Position numbers and translations under genes: made by a program. Of a DNA stretch of 64,000 nt, positions 18,259 to 28,120 are shown one piece after another (the stretch's first letter is position 1; every line of letters starts with the position of its first letter). The stretch covers positions 124,001 to 188,000 of the forward strand of contig NZ_JAFEWF010000012.1 of the NCBI RefSeq assembly GCF_017355835.1, read 5' to 3'. This DNA comes from Desertivirga brevis (GTDB lineage: Bacteria; Bacteroidota; Bacteroidia; Sphingobacteriales; Sphingobacteriaceae). The notes beneath the pieces are model-generated. The model was not told the DNA's origin and searched no databases. It saw nothing but the letters and a program-made list of their open reading frames with translations.

Positions 18259-18909
18259 TTATTCTGACCAGGGAGAATGAAGGATGCAATCACAAAAGTT
18301 CTTTCGATGGAAGTTTGGTATCATATAAGAGCAGACATCTGCTTTAATGTTCCCGAAAGTCGTTTCGGTTTTATGTTCGAAACCGCCAAAGAAAGTTGGG
18401 ATGATTTTCTTTTTGAAATCATTACGCGGGAAGTAAGAAATGATCTCTTCCCGGTTTGCTGCGCTAAGGGTTTCGTATCCTTCTCCCATTACGTCAAGGC
18501 CAACACCGCTGTACATTAAGGCAACTTCATTCTCTTTGTGCTCAGCTATTCCGATGGTGGTGTGCAGGGCGATAGTGTCCCATACAAGCTGAAGTTTATC
18601 CTTTGCTATTCCATGACTTTTTAGGAAGTCACGGGCTGCATTGGCCCCGTCAACTTCAAATCTCAGGTCAGGGCTGCTGTAATGAGGTACCAAACCAAGG
18701 TCATGGAACACTGAAGCCACATAAAGTAGTTCGCTGTCATGCTCCAAATTGTTGCGTTTGGCATTGAGTGAGGAGAAGAGGAACACGCGTAACGAGTGAT
18801 TATAGATAAATTCAGTACCATGCTCAAGCAAAAGCTCGGTTGCCTGACTTGCAATGGTACTATCCGGGATTAGGATCCCGGCTACTGATTTCGGACGATT
18901 AACTGACAT
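18259..18909 (-). CDS. HD-domain hydrolase
   Basis: Metal-dependent hydrolase or phosphohydrolase of the HD superfamily. The motif H...HD...H is seen as His38 ('IYNHSLR'), His69-Asp70 ('SVFHDLGL') and a later His in 'IALHTTIG'. The layout and size (216 aa) resemble cyanamide-hydratase-like HD proteins often annotated only as 'HD domain-containing'. It is divergent from an AraC regulator with a 30-bp palindrome between them. The substrate is unknown. Confidence 0.9.
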   Translation of the reverse strand: MSVNRPKSVAGILIPDSTIASQATELLLEHGTEFIYNHSLRVFLFSSLNAKRNNLEHDSELLYVASVFHDLGLVPHYSSPDLRFEVDGANAARDFLKSHGIAKDKLQLVWDTIALHTTIGIAEHKENEVALMYSGVGLDVMGEGYETLSAANREEIISYFPRNDFKKKIIPTFFGGFEHKTETTFGNIKADVCSYMIPNFHRKNFCDCILHSPWSE

Positions 18910-18974
18910 AAATAAAAAATTTGCTTAGGCCAAAATTAGCCCTGCTGGCTCCCGTAAAGAATATCAATAATGCC

Positions 18975-19004
18975 GTTTCACATGTCAATTTTGACAGGTG
19001 AAAC
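18975..19004. promoter_or_regulatory. 30-bp palindromic operator between the HD and AraC genes
   Basis: Arms GTTTCACATGTCAA and TTGACAGGTGAAAC pair at 13 of 14 positions around a TT centre. The right arm includes a TTTG (18990-18993) placed 20 bp before a perfect -7 box (TATGTTTG, 19014-19021), so a bound factor would cover the -33 element of the AraC promoter. Confidence 0.65.
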
Positions 19005-19013
19005 TTTTACCTT

Positions 19014-19021
19014 TATGTTTG
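19014..19021 (+). promoter_or_regulatory. Promoter -7 box for the AraC gene, near-leaderless
   Basis: TATGTTTG fits TAnnTTTG exactly and pairs with TTTG at 18990-18993 (20-bp spacing), matching the Bacteroidota -33/-7 consensus. The ATG at 19029 is only 7 bp further on, so the transcript would have almost no leader. Confidence 0.6.
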
Positions 19022-19028
19022 TTTTATT

Positions 19029-19883
19029 ATGTTAACGTCAAACGTATTTGTAGAAGCAACTATTAAGGATTCATTCTCCATTAGTCGTTTGGATCATGCT
19101 GCGCTAGACACTGATTTTGCAAACCGGCTCATTTATCACCGGATACTACTTGTTGAACAAGGTTCGGGCATTTTAACGGTTGACGATAATATCTTCGAAT
19201 TTTACGGTCATAAAATATTCCTTCTTGCAAAGGGCCAACTCTATGTATTTAAACATCCCTCGGTTGTTACTGGCTATGTGTTATCCTTTGGCGATTGCTT
19301 TTGGGAAAAAGCTCCGGCAAGCGCCAGCAATTGCAAAGCTGTTCTGTTTAATAACGCAGCAGCTAATCAACAACTTCAACTGAACGATGCTGAGCTTATT
19401 GAGTTTTCCTCTTTGTTCAGAACTATGCTTGACGAATTTAAGAAGGCTCCATACAACAATCAGATCGATGCATTAGCGGCTTACCTGAAGATCATCATGA
19501 TCAAGCTGGCAAACATAAAGCTGACCGATGAAACGTTGTTTGACACGCAGGACTATGTTCTTTATCGCCAGTTTATGGAGTTGCTGAGTTCGCAGTTCAA
19601 AACCTACCGGGAAGTGAGCGACTATGCCAGAATGATGGGAATAACTGCACGACGATTGAGCGATCTGTGCAGGCGATGCAGCAACAAAAGCGCAAAAGAG
19701 ATCATTAACGGACAATTGGTAGCTGAAGCTAAACGTTCTTTACAATTCAGCTCCAGTCCTGTAAAGGAAATTGCCTATCAACTCAATTTCAATTCTCCGG
19801 AGCAGTTCAGCCATTTCTTTAAAAAGAACACCAGCTTTTCACCAGCTAACTACAGGGATCAGTTTCTTAATTTAGGCGGCTAG
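19029..19883 (+). CDS. AraC-family transcriptional regulator
   Basis: An N-terminal cupin-type sensing region (about 30-120) is followed by the two-HTH AraC domain (about 190-284), recognisable from 'DYARMMGITARRLSDLCRR' and 'SPVKEIAYQLNFNSPEQFSHFFKKN'. It is divergent from the HD-domain gene and most likely controls that gene and itself through the palindrome between them. Ligand unknown. Confidence 0.92.
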   Translation: MLTSNVFVEATIKDSFSISRLDHAALDTDFANRLIYHRILLVEQGSGILTVDDNIFEFYGHKIFLLAKGQLYVFKHPSVVTGYVLSFGDCFWEKAPASASNCKAVLFNNAAANQQLQLNDAELIEFSSLFRTMLDEFKKAPYNNQIDALAAYLKIIMIKLANIKLTDETLFDTQDYVLYRQFMELLSSQFKTYREVSDYARMMGITARRLSDLCRRCSNKSAKEIINGQLVAEAKRSLQFSSSPVKEIAYQLNFNSPEQFSHFFKKNTSFSPANYRDQFLNLGG

Positions 19884-20024
19884 GCTTAGAAAAAACGAAC
19901 TGCTGTTCATTTTTGTCAGTTATGTTGTGGATTAGGGGTTGTAGTAGAGGCAGGTTTTGAGATAATCGGGACATCAAACCCTGGTCGAAAGCGGGAACAG
20001 CCTTCATCATAAAAGAATGTAGTT

Positions 20025-21122
20025 ATGTGGAAAATAACAAATGCAGACCAATTTGACACCCCCTATCTTGCTATTGATGTGGAGGTGGTAAAAAAGAATA
20101 TACTGAGTTTAATCAATATGTTTGGTGGCACTCAAAGGCTACGTCCACATGTAAAAACGCATAAATCTTCGGCAGTAGTAAAATTAATGCTGGAAGCAGG
20201 GATATCTAAATTTAAATGTTCTACAATTGCTGAAGCTGAAATGGTTGCTGCCTCGGGCGGAGGAGATATTCTACTGGCTTACCCGGTTCACGGCGTTAAA
20301 ATTGACCGTTTCCTAAAGCTGGCATCGACGTTTCAAGATACCCGGTTTTCCTGTTTAACGTCCGACCAAGACAATATCACCCATCTGGCAAGTGCGGCGG
20401 CAGAGGCAAGAGTTACCGTAAATGTCTTAATTGATCTGAATGTCGGAATGAACAGGACAGGAATAAGGCCGGATGCTCGTGTTGAAGACCTTTTCGTTCT
20501 TTGCAAGTCATTAGGTAACATACACATTGCTGGCTTACATGCTTACGACGGTCATTTGATTGATGTTGATGAAGATATACGATTGTCTAAAGCAAGATCG
20601 GGTTTTGAAACAGTTGAGCAATTAATAAAAAGGCTTAAACTTGCCGGTTATGATGTTGAAACAATTGTTGCAGGCAGCACGCCGACGCTGAACTTTTATG
20701 CGGGAAAGCCAAATGTTGAATGTAGCCCGGGGACATTTATCTACTGGGATCAGCATTACCAAAAGCAATTCCCCGAGCTTCCATTTAAACATGCCGCAGT
20801 TTTGGTTGCCAAAGTTATTGACCAGCCCGCGGAAAATATCAGCTGTATTGACCTGGGTTATAAGTCTATTTCTTCTGAAGATAGCCCCTGTGAATGTGCC
20901 GTATTTCCCGGTTTCCCAGAATTAAAAGTCTTAGGACAAAGTGAAGAACATATGTTGGTTCAAACCAAAGAGAAGCAACTTGCTCTAGGACAGATCATTT
21001 ATGCCCTGCCGTTTCATATTGGCAGAACTTGCAATTTGTATAGCGAGCATTTTGTTATTCAGGAGGACATTATTAAAGATGGCTGGGAAAGCATTGCAGC
21101 TATCAGACAGATCACCTTTTAA
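20025..21122 (+). CDS. PLP-dependent D-threonine-aldolase/alanine-racemase-like enzyme (DSD1 family)
   Basis: Fold-type III PLP enzyme that would cleave or dehydrate a D-hydroxyamino acid. The cofactor-binding region 'LRPHVKTHKS' (Lys44 in first position) lies at the start of the N-terminal barrel, and 'AGSTPTLNF' is the phosphate-binding loop. The C-terminal metal site of the family usually reads PxHxC or HxD. Here it reads 'PFHIGRTCN', with Gly at the second ligand position and Cys three residues later. That may mean an altered metal site or changed chemistry (comparison from memory). It is followed by an AraC gene 22 bp downstream. Confidence 0.85.
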   Translation: MWKITNADQFDTPYLAIDVEVVKKNILSLINMFGGTQRLRPHVKTHKSSAVVKLMLEAGISKFKCSTIAEAEMVAASGGGDILLAYPVHGVKIDRFLKLASTFQDTRFSCLTSDQDNITHLASAAAEARVTVNVLIDLNVGMNRTGIRPDARVEDLFVLCKSLGNIHIAGLHAYDGHLIDVDEDIRLSKARSGFETVEQLIKRLKLAGYDVETIVAGSTPTLNFYAGKPNVECSPGTFIYWDQHYQKQFPELPFKHAAVLVAKVIDQPAENISCIDLGYKSISSEDSPCECAVFPGFPELKVLGQSEEHMLVQTKEKQLALGQIIYALPFHIGRTCNLYSEHFVIQEDIIKDGWESIAAIRQITF

Positions 21123-21144
21123 ATATTTCCAGTAAATTACGAAC

Positions 21145-21984
21145 ATGGAAACAGTCCCTATCCCTGATTCTTTAATAAACGCTAAGCCTGTAAACAATCA
21201 CATTGATTTTGTACCATATACATCAGAAACTGCGGTTATTAAGGGGCGGGCAATATTGAACAGGCACATGATTAGTTTGATTACGGAAGGTGAGAAAGTG
21301 ATGTATGTTGAGAATAACACCATTACTCTCACCCCCCAGCATCTACTGATATTGTCTTCGGGAAACACCTTATTCACCGAGCGTCTGGGCAGGAACTCCC
21401 GGATTAAGAGTACGATGATATTTTTCAATGATGCGGTACTTAGGGAGGCCTTGCAAGCAATCCGGCCTGGCATGGGTTCAGAAAGAAGGTCCCGTCCATT
21501 CATACTGTTAGAAAGGGATCTTTATTTGCATACTTTCATTGAGAGCGTAAGTATGTTAATGGACCAGGGATTGTTAAGCCCTGCTTTACAGCGTGTGAAA
21601 TTGAATGAATTACTGCTATATCTGGAAAGTAAGTCGCCCGGCATTTTCGCCCAATTTCATGGCAATGACATTGCCAGCTGTGAGGAGGAGCGCATTCGAA
21701 CGGTAATGGAAGCTCACTCCCTTGCCCAACTAAGCCTGCAGGAACTTGCTTTCCTTTGCCACATGAGTCTTCCTACATTTAAGCGGAAGTTTGAACAGGT
21801 ATACCATGAAAGTCCTGCCCGTTGGTTGCAAATACAACGATTAACAATGGCTGCGGACCGCCTGCGTTCAAAAACCTCGAGGCCTGGAGAGGTTTACCTT
21901 GAGGCCGGTTACCAAAACCATTCCAGTTTTTCCAAAGCCTTCAAACAGTACTTCGGTGTACTGCCAAAAGACTACTTACATTGA
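21145..21984 (+). CDS. AraC-family transcriptional regulator
   Basis: N-terminal sensing region (about 15-150) and AraC-type DNA-binding domain (about 185-279: 'SLQELAFLCHMSLPTFKRKF' and 'YQNHSSFSKAFKQYFGVLPKDY'). It lies 22 bp after the D-threonine-aldolase-like gene on the same strand and is probably co-transcribed. It is the third AraC gene in this 13-kb stretch, and its targets are unknown. Confidence 0.92.
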   Translation: METVPIPDSLINAKPVNNHIDFVPYTSETAVIKGRAILNRHMISLITEGEKVMYVENNTITLTPQHLLILSSGNTLFTERLGRNSRIKSTMIFFNDAVLREALQAIRPGMGSERRSRPFILLERDLYLHTFIESVSMLMDQGLLSPALQRVKLNELLLYLESKSPGIFAQFHGNDIASCEEERIRTVMEAHSLAQLSLQELAFLCHMSLPTFKRKFEQVYHESPARWLQIQRLTMAADRLRSKTSRPGEVYLEAGYQNHSSFSKAFKQYFGVLPKDYLH

Positions 21985-22060
21985 GCTTTTAAACTTATTT
22001 TCTGAACTTCCAGCACTGAAGCAACAGCGGTGCAGCTTATAATTTTGATAAAAAAATATT

Positions 22061-22471
22061 ATGAGCACAGAAACTAACAAAGAAATCGTAACCCGCTACA
22101 ACAAGGAAGTTATAGAAGGCTGCAACATGGATGTATTAGAGATTTTAACGACTCCTGGTTTTGTTAATCATTCCGCAGCTCCGGGCATGCCAGAAGGGGT
22201 GGAGGGAATGATGTACTTTTTTAAGCAAATCCTGCATAGTTCCTTCTCCGAGGTCAGGGTTGAGATCAGAGAGATGTTGGCGGAAGGCAATAAAGTTGCT
22301 ACCAGGAAAGAAATTACTGCAATGCATACGGGTGAACTAATGGGCATACCTGCTACAGGAAAAACCATCACTTTAAAAGTGATCGATATTCTTGCAATTG
22401 ACAATGGAAGGATTTCTGACCACTGGGGCGAGAATAATTTTATAGCGGTGCTGCAAAGTTTATCACAATAG
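22061..22471 (+). CDS. SnoaL-like ester-cyclase-family protein
   Basis: Small cone-shaped alpha+beta-barrel protein of the NTF2-like superfamily. The opening 'NKEIVTRYNKEVIEGCNMDVLEIL', 'FVNHSAAPGMPEGVEGM' and the final 'IDNGRISDHWGENN' are characteristic. Members include polyketide cyclases and many stress-associated proteins of unknown role. The length of 136 aa is normal. It stands 76 bp after the AraC gene and may belong to its regulon. Confidence 0.85.
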   Translation: MSTETNKEIVTRYNKEVIEGCNMDVLEILTTPGFVNHSAAPGMPEGVEGMMYFFKQILHSSFSEVRVEIREMLAEGNKVATRKEITAMHTGELMGIPATGKTITLKVIDILAIDNGRISDHWGENNFIAVLQSLSQ

Positions 22472-22752
22472 CACCAAGTAAAAGATGAAATAAATTGAAC
22501 AAATGTTCCATTCATCTCTACATCTGTGACACTTCAAAGAAGATCAGTAGTCTAGATTTGCATTCGATATAAGCACTAACATTAGAATTGGCCCCGTCTC
22601 ATTATCAAAGGCCCGGCATGAATGCTTGCAATTATAAACACATAGACACACTAGCGATTAATTTGATTAGCACCACGGCTTTTTAAACCTGGGGATACGA
22701 TCTGTTGGCAAAAGCCAAAGGGTTGCAGCTGGTCAAAAATTAAGATTTTGAA

Positions 22753-24837
22753 ATGAAAAGTAAGATCACCGTTTTTTTATTTATTACCACATCCCTTTTA
22801 GCTGCGGTAGGTGTAAAAGCTCAGACTACTGCTTTATCCCCTGAGCAGTCCGCGAAAGGGTTCGTTCATACAGCAGCAGGAAATCCTTATCTTCCTCTTT
22901 GGGAACACGTGCCGGATGGCGAGCCCAGGGTTTTCGAAGATCCTGACAAGCCTGGTAAGTATCGTGCTTATATTGTTGGTTCGCATGATGTAAGGGTCAA
23001 TAGCTACTGCGGAGCTGATATAAGGATGTGGTCAGCACCGGTAGAAGATCTAACGAGCTGGCGTGATGACGGGGCTATCTTCACCTATCAGATGGATGGA
23101 CAGTGGGATGTAATGTATGCGCCGGATCTGGTGGAGGTAAAAAGGAGGAACGGTAAGAAGGAGTATTATTTGTATCCCCATAGCCGTGGAGCTAATAGAA
23201 TAGCAATGGTAGCTAAAGGAGATCGTCCTGATGGGCCTTTTACCCCTATAAATTTAACTGCTGACGGAAAGCGAACCTTACCTGGAAGTATTCTCGGATT
23301 TGATCCGGCAGTATATATAGAGCCTGTTGATGATCCCAAAGACCCCGATTACAAGATCGGCTTCAGAGCTTACGGGTATTGGGGCTTTCAAAAGTCTTCT
23401 GCAGCGCAACTGGATCAGAATACAATGTATTCACTTAGGCCGGGAACAGAAATCATTGAACGTCTGATTCCTGCCAGTTCCCGTTATGGAGTTCTTCGTG
23501 ATCCGCAAGGTACAGAGTTCCCTAAGATCTATCCGGGTGAAGACCTTGGTACATTTAACTTTTTCGAAGCTTCATCCATTCGCAAGGTGGGCAATAAGTA
23601 TGTGTCCATTTACAGTGGTTACTCCGGACCGGAGTACGGTATAAGCAGTTCTAACTCTACCTTGAGGTATGCCGTGGGAGATTCACCTTTAGGTCCCTGG
23701 AAAGGGGGGGGCGTTCTGGTAGATTCACGCGCCCCAGTGCTAAACCAGGACGGAACTGCAATTGTAGGAACGAACGCAGGGCATAATACGCATGGAAGCA
23801 TTGAGCTGATCAACGGACAGTGGTATGTCTTTTACCACAGACCCCCGCGAGGATTTGGATACGCACGCCAGGCAGTGGTTGCTCCTGTAGCAATAAAGTG
23901 GGACGAGAAGCCGGTTTCCGAAGGCGGAACAGTTTCCATTCGCGCTTACGATCCTTATGCCAAAGATAAAATATGGACTGCAAGGAGCAGTGATGGAAAA
24001 GAATATAAAGGTGCTGAAGTTACTTCAGAAGGGTTCCATTTTTATGGACTTAACCCTTATCAATACTATTCAGCAGGATATGCCTGTTATCTTTCACGGG
24101 AAGTTTCAATGGACGATTCATGGGATATCTGGGATAATCATATGCCTGTTTCTAACATTAAGAACTGTTCGATCGTTGGGTTTAAATATTTTGGTTTTGG
24201 CGGACTTAAGACTGCGAAAAATGGTATCAAACCCTTTGAAGGAACTCAAAAAGGAAATCAAACGGCCTTCAATGTATTTCTTACCCCAAAAACAAGCAGG
24301 TCATTCAAAGTAAATGTTTGGTTAGACGGACCATGGGATAATAAGACCTGGAAAGGGACGAAGATGGGGGAAATTATTGTTCCTGCCGGTTCGAAGCAGG
24401 AGGCAAGGCAGTTTAGTATCGATGTATCGAAGTTTGTAGACCATTTGGGTGAAAAACACGCTGTTTACTTGGTGACTGAAGGGGAAGGCGGCGAAGCACT
24501 GTGCGAGCTGCAAGGTGTAGGATTCAGTTCGAAGAAAAAGAAACTGGTTCGCCCTATTGTGCCTATTGTCGACATAGCTGTCGACGGAAAGTCGCTGGAA
24601 TTACCAAAAACACCGGTCAGATCTACGAATGAAAATGGAATACTAGGTTATAATATCTACGAAGTGAATTATAGCCCGGCAGCTGTAGATAGAATACCTG
24701 TTATTGCTGCTTCTGCCAGTAGCCCTTCGGTTAAAGTTAAGGTAACTCAGGCAACAACTGTCCCAGGAACAGCTATTGTGGATTTTAATTATAATGGGGT
24801 TGTTAAAACTTATCGGGTTGTATTTCCTGCAAAATAA
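22753..24837 (+). CDS. Secreted GH43-type glycoside hydrolase with C-terminal accessory modules
   Basis: Likely exo-acting arabinofuranosidase, xylosidase or galactosidase. Signal peptide at residues 1-23. The five-bladed propeller carries candidate catalytic acids Asp63 ('VFEDPDKPGKY', base), Asp184 ('GFDPAVYIE', pKa modulator) and Glu272 ('FFEASSI', acid). After about residue 400 there is a beta-rich region ('YSAGYACYLSREV', 'FKVNVWLDGPWDN') that looks like a carbohydrate-binding module, then an Ig-like C-terminus. It stands alone with its own promoter region and two terminator-like hairpins downstream. GH43 subfamily and substrate are not resolvable by eye. Confidence 0.85.
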   Translation: MKSKITVFLFITTSLLAAVGVKAQTTALSPEQSAKGFVHTAAGNPYLPLWEHVPDGEPRVFEDPDKPGKYRAYIVGSHDVRVNSYCGADIRMWSAPVEDLTSWRDDGAIFTYQMDGQWDVMYAPDLVEVKRRNGKKEYYLYPHSRGANRIAMVAKGDRPDGPFTPINLTADGKRTLPGSILGFDPAVYIEPVDDPKDPDYKIGFRAYGYWGFQKSSAAQLDQNTMYSLRPGTEIIERLIPASSRYGVLRDPQGTEFPKIYPGEDLGTFNFFEASSIRKVGNKYVSIYSGYSGPEYGISSSNSTLRYAVGDSPLGPWKGGGVLVDSRAPVLNQDGTAIVGTNAGHNTHGSIELINGQWYVFYHRPPRGFGYARQAVVAPVAIKWDEKPVSEGGTVSIRAYDPYAKDKIWTARSSDGKEYKGAEVTSEGFHFYGLNPYQYYSAGYACYLSREVSMDDSWDIWDNHMPVSNIKNCSIVGFKYFGFGGLKTAKNGIKPFEGTQKGNQTAFNVFLTPKTSRSFKVNVWLDGPWDNKTWKGTKMGEIIVPAGSKQEARQFSIDVSKFVDHLGEKHAVYLVTEGEGGEALCELQGVGFSSKKKKLVRPIVPIVDIAVDGKSLELPKTPVRSTNENGILGYNIYEVNYSPAAVDRIPVIAASASSPSVKVKVTQATTVPGTAIVDFNYNGVVKTYRVVFPAK

Positions 24838-24852
24838 AGGTAAGCAAACACT

Positions 24853-24879
24853 AACCAGTTAAAGGGGAAGCTGGTTTTT
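24853..24879 (+). terminator. Terminator-like hairpin after GH43
   Basis: AACCAG (24853-24858) pairs with CTGGTT (24871-24876) and is followed by TTTG. The stem is short, but it is well placed just after the stop codon. Confidence 0.45.
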
Positions 24880-24914
24880 GTATCACCTGCTCCTTTTACA
24901 TTTTATTTTAAATT

Positions 24915-24938
24915 AACGGTGAGTGCCAACTCACCGTT
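24915..24938. terminator. Second hairpin after GH43
   Basis: A perfect 10-bp stem AACGGTGAGT/ACTCACCGTT with a GCCA loop. It is followed on the plus strand by TCCGGTTTT and flanked on the minus side by AATTTAAAATAAAA. It acts as a backup terminator or boundary. Confidence 0.6.
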
Positions 24939-25008
24939 TCCGGTTTTAGCCGTTATTTATCATACATCTAATTGGGTGTAACCAAGACAAACTACAGACG
25001 TATTACCT

Positions 25009-25446
25009 ATGCACTTACAAGTTCTGGTAATAGCAAAAGACATTGGGATCAGATGGATAGCGGAAGGTAATCTGCGTGCTTCCCGGCCTATTACTACCAG
25101 AATAAGTTTATTTAACTATTTTTTGATGACTGTTGGTAATTGGAGTTCGACTCAACAAGGTATTTTAAATTATTCTAATCCATTTAAACGGGTATTTATT
25201 CCGAGGGAAGAAATAAGTAAAATCGACTCTATGGAAGGATCTTCTGTTTACAGATGGATGATACATGCTGCAGAGATGGCAGAAGCAACATTAGAAGACG
25301 TTCAAGCCTTTAATTTTGTATTCGTTTACGCTATGGGCCTGGCGGGTTCAGACCTTTCGGAAGCTGCCTTCTCAATGTCTTTAGCGAAGCAGAAGGAAGT
25401 CCTTTCCCATAAGAGAATAAACTTCTTGCTGGACAAAAAGAGATAA
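25009..25446 (+). CDS. Hypothetical protein, 145 aa
   Basis: I do not recognise a family. The protein is predicted soluble, has mixed charge, and shows helical stretches such as 'YRWMIHAAEMAEATLEDVQAF' in parts and 'AGSDLSEAAFSMSLAKQKEV'. Amino-acid composition is that of a real protein rather than a shadow frame. No signal peptide is seen. It is isolated, with 171 bp upstream and almost 600 bp of gene-free DNA downstream, so it is not obviously part of an operon. Confidence 0.55.
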   Translation: MHLQVLVIAKDIGIRWIAEGNLRASRPITTRISLFNYFLMTVGNWSSTQQGILNYSNPFKRVFIPREEISKIDSMEGSSVYRWMIHAAEMAEATLEDVQAFNFVFVYAMGLAGSDLSEAAFSMSLAKQKEVLSHKRINFLLDKKR

Positions 25447-26038
25447 TTATGTAAAGGTAATTTTGTTGTGTTCAAAATGCCTATAATTATTTATGCCTGT
25501 AGACCTTTATCCGGTAGCCGTCAAGACGGTTCCAATCCATCTTCGGTGCCAACCACCTAAAACTCTTGCTATCCCTGAGTATTGTCTATACATAAGTTTG
25601 TGAAAGTCCTACTTTGCTCGAAAAAATCTTAATTCGAAAGTATTTGCTTAGCCAGTGGTCGATTTTTTCATTTGCATGTACGTGTTTCTTGGAGCCGGCG
25701 ATGCGGCAGCTGGTTCGCGGTAGGTCTATTTTACGGATCAAAAAGAGTTAAGATACTTCTTATTTTGATTACAGGACCAATACAGGAGACCACTCAATTC
25801 TTAAAAGGTAACATATCCGTTGCAATCTGGTTGAAAAATGTAAAGTAGGATGTAAAAAGTAAATTTGTATCAATAGCTATCGCTATTTACTACTAATTAT
25901 ACTATTGAATAAAACACATCCTCTTTCGCCTTTTACTCTTTTCAGTGCCAGAACCGGAGAAAAGTCGGATAAGGTGAATAAGAACCTTTAATAGGAGTGT
26001 TTTATAACAGGCTTCAAAGAATAACAGCATTTACATAA
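25447..26038. other. Gene-poor stretch of about 590 bp
   Basis: No convincing gene was found in either direction. The only structures seen are a short hairpin AATAGC-tatc-GCTATT near 25872-25887 and a weak CTTTTC/GAAAAG inverted repeat near 25937-25963. A T-loop-like string near 25528-25538 is not a valid tRNA. The last part presumably holds the promoter and leader of the DUF2264 gene. Confidence 0.5.
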
Positions 26039-28093
26039 ATGAATTTAAAATACAAGTTTTTGTGTACCCTGGTACTTTGTGTACTGTGTGAGATTTCCCG
26101 CGCTCAGGTTCTTACAACAGACAGTCTTGCAAAGTTGAAACAATCCGCAGGTACTGAAATGATATTTAATGTTTCCAACCCGGATTTTAAATTAAGTCCC
26201 TTTACTGGTATGACAAGAAAGCATTGGAAGGAGGCAGGATTATATTTATTAAGTGGTGCATTCAGCTATATAAAGAGTATTCAGGATCCAATGAAGTTTC
26301 CGAAGCAGGAAGGCAAGAGCTATCCCCGGGATGGCAAGCCTAATGCAACAGAGAATATGGAAGGCTTATGCCGTACCATGTTCATCGCAGGCCCTTTGCT
26401 TAAAGAACATCCTGATCTGGAAATGAACGGTATTAGGATCGGCGATTATTACAGGTATCAGATAGAAAAAATGCTGATTCCGGGGAGTGATACTTACATA
26501 GAGCCTCTTGGGGCGAAAGGAGGGCCAAGTCAGAAGCTTGTTGAGTTTGGAGGACTTGCTGTCTCACTGCTCACGGCACCGGAAGTTTTTTGGAACCCCT
26601 TGCCGCAAAAAACCAAGGAAGTCCTTGCAAAAACAATGTTAAGTTATGGGGAAGGCCCAACCATCGCCATGAACTGGCGTTATTTCAATATCATGATCCT
26701 TAGCTTCTTCAAAAGTCAGGGTTATACAGTGAAAGAGAAGTACCTCGAGGAGCTTTTGCAAAAAACGCTAAGTCAATATCAGGGGCAAGGCTGGTATCAT
26801 GACAGTCCCTACTACGACTACTACAGTATGTGGGCATTTCAGATGTATGGTAAGATCTGGACGGAATACTTTGGGAACAAATATTATCCTGAATATGGAA
26901 AACGGCTTGAAGCGAATTTTGCTGAGCTTCAGGATAACTACCCCTATATGTTTTCCAGAAATGGTGAAATGATCATGTGGGGAAGAAGTATTTCCTATCG
27001 TATGGGTGCGGCGGTGCCATTTCCATTAATGGGCTTTAAAAATAACCCGGAGATTAACTATGGTTGGATGAGACGAATTGCATCCGGCTCAATCCTTCAG
27101 TTTCTGCGAAACCCCAATTTTTTGAAGGATAGTATTCCTACCCTTGGTTTTTATGGTGCATTTGAGCCTGCTGTTCAAACTTACAGTTGCAGGGGAAGTG
27201 TTTATTGGCTTGGCAAACTTTTCCTTGGACTTTTGGTACCAGAGAGCAGTCAGTTCTGGAAAGAAAAGGAGAATGAAGGTCCCTGGGAGAAGGAATTAGA
27301 AGAAGATAAAGTGTATAATAAGTTTGCCTCTTCATCAAATATCCTTATTACAAACTATCCATCGATAGGAGCCTCTGAGATAAGAGCATGGTGTAATAGT
27401 AAAACCGTAGGTGTTTATCAGGGGACTGAGAATTACACCCGTTTGTCGTACAATAGCGCTTTTCCCTGGCAGGCAGATGGAAAGAATGGTGAGGTATCTA
27501 TGAACTATACTTTCAAAAATAGAAAAGGAGATTGGGAAGCCTTACGTGTATTTAATTTTTCCAGTTATGAAAATGGGTTTTATGTTCGTAAGGCGGTTTT
27601 GGCATCCGATACAACAGTAGGGATTGACCTGGCAGAAATGACATTACCCGGTGGAATTCTCCGGGTTGATCGTGTTAACAGTCCTGGCCCCATTAGTTTC
27701 AGGTTGGGGCACTATTCTTTACCTGCAACCAAGGGCGAGATCATCAGCAGAACAAAACGGATAAATGGAAAGAATATAAAGATCATTGATAACGGTTCTT
27801 ATCAGCTTGCCATGGTCCCTCTGGCCGGTTGGCAGGATATGAGTGTTATTGAATCCTCAGGTTTGCATCCCGTCCATTCAAAGAGCTCCGTGATCAACGT
27901 TTCTAATACATTTAATGGAAAGGGAAGTGACCCAGGTATTTTTGCAAGCTTGATGTTATGGAAGCGATCTGGTGAGAAGTGGAAGAAGGAAGAGCTACTT
28001 CCAGTTGTTAAGGTAGAAAGATCACCAGGAGTTGAAAATAAGCAAATCAGGATAACATTCCGTGATGGAAAGACCGGCCTATTGAGTTATTAA
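26039..28093 (+). CDS. Secreted DUF2264 protein (GH154-type, possible beta-glucuronidase)
   Basis: Predicted secreted (alpha/alpha)-barrel enzyme. Signal peptide at residues 1-22. The DUF2264 region covers about 55-420 and includes '[17 protein letters not shown]', '[15 protein letters not shown]', '[21 protein letters not shown]' and '[16 protein letters not shown]'. A beta-sandwich-like C-terminal half follows. As I recall, DUF2264 corresponds to glycoside hydrolase family 154, which contains beta-glucuronidases active on arabinogalactan; that assignment is established knowledge recalled rather than seen here. A glucuronidase would fit the other enzymes of the region. Confidence 0.82.
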   Translation: MNLKYKFLCTLVLCVLCEISRAQVLTTDSLAKLKQSAGTEMIFNVSNPDFKLSPFTGMTRKHWKEAGLYLLSGAFSYIKSIQDPMKFPKQEGKSYPRDGKPNATENMEGLCRTMFIAGPLLKEHPDLEMNGIRIGDYYRYQIEKMLIPGSDTYIEPLGAKGGPSQKLVEFGGLAVSLLTAPEVFWNPLPQKTKEVLAKTMLSYGEGPTIAMNWRYFNIMILSFFKSQGYTVKEKYLEELLQKTLSQYQGQGWYHDSPYYDYYSMWAFQMYGKIWTEYFGNKYYPEYGKRLEANFAELQDNYPYMFSRNGEMIMWGRSISYRMGAAVPFPLMGFKNNPEINYGWMRRIASGSILQFLRNPNFLKDSIPTLGFYGAFEPAVQTYSCRGSVYWLGKLFLGLLVPESSQFWKEKENEGPWEKELEEDKVYNKFASSSNILITNYPSIGASEIRAWCNSKTVGVYQGTENYTRLSYNSAFPWQADGKNGEVSMNYTFKNRKGDWEALRVFNFSSYENGFYVRKAVLASDTTVGIDLAEMTLPGGILRVDRVNSPGPISFRLGHYSLPATKGEIISRTKRINGKNIKIIDNGSYQLAMVPLAGWQDMSVIESSGLHPVHSKSSVINVSNTFNGKGSDPGIFASLMLWKRSGEKWKKEELLPVVKVERSPGVENKQIRITFRDGKTGLLSY

Positions 28094-28120
28094 CGATTGA
28101 TCATTTACATCTATCTGGCT

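Noticed and set aside
25490..25560. tRNA-like 3' end (GGTTCCAATCC with a following GCCAACCA)
   Set aside because: The T-loop purine position is C, the T-stem has a mismatch, and no D-arm, anticodon arm or matching 5' acceptor strand is found upstream.
25487..25585. Minus-strand open frame of 32 codons resembling the C-terminus of a protein ('RWLAPKMDWNRLDGYR')
   Set aside because: It is closed by a stop upstream, has no start codon and no recognisable family. It could be a gene remnant, but the length is within chance.
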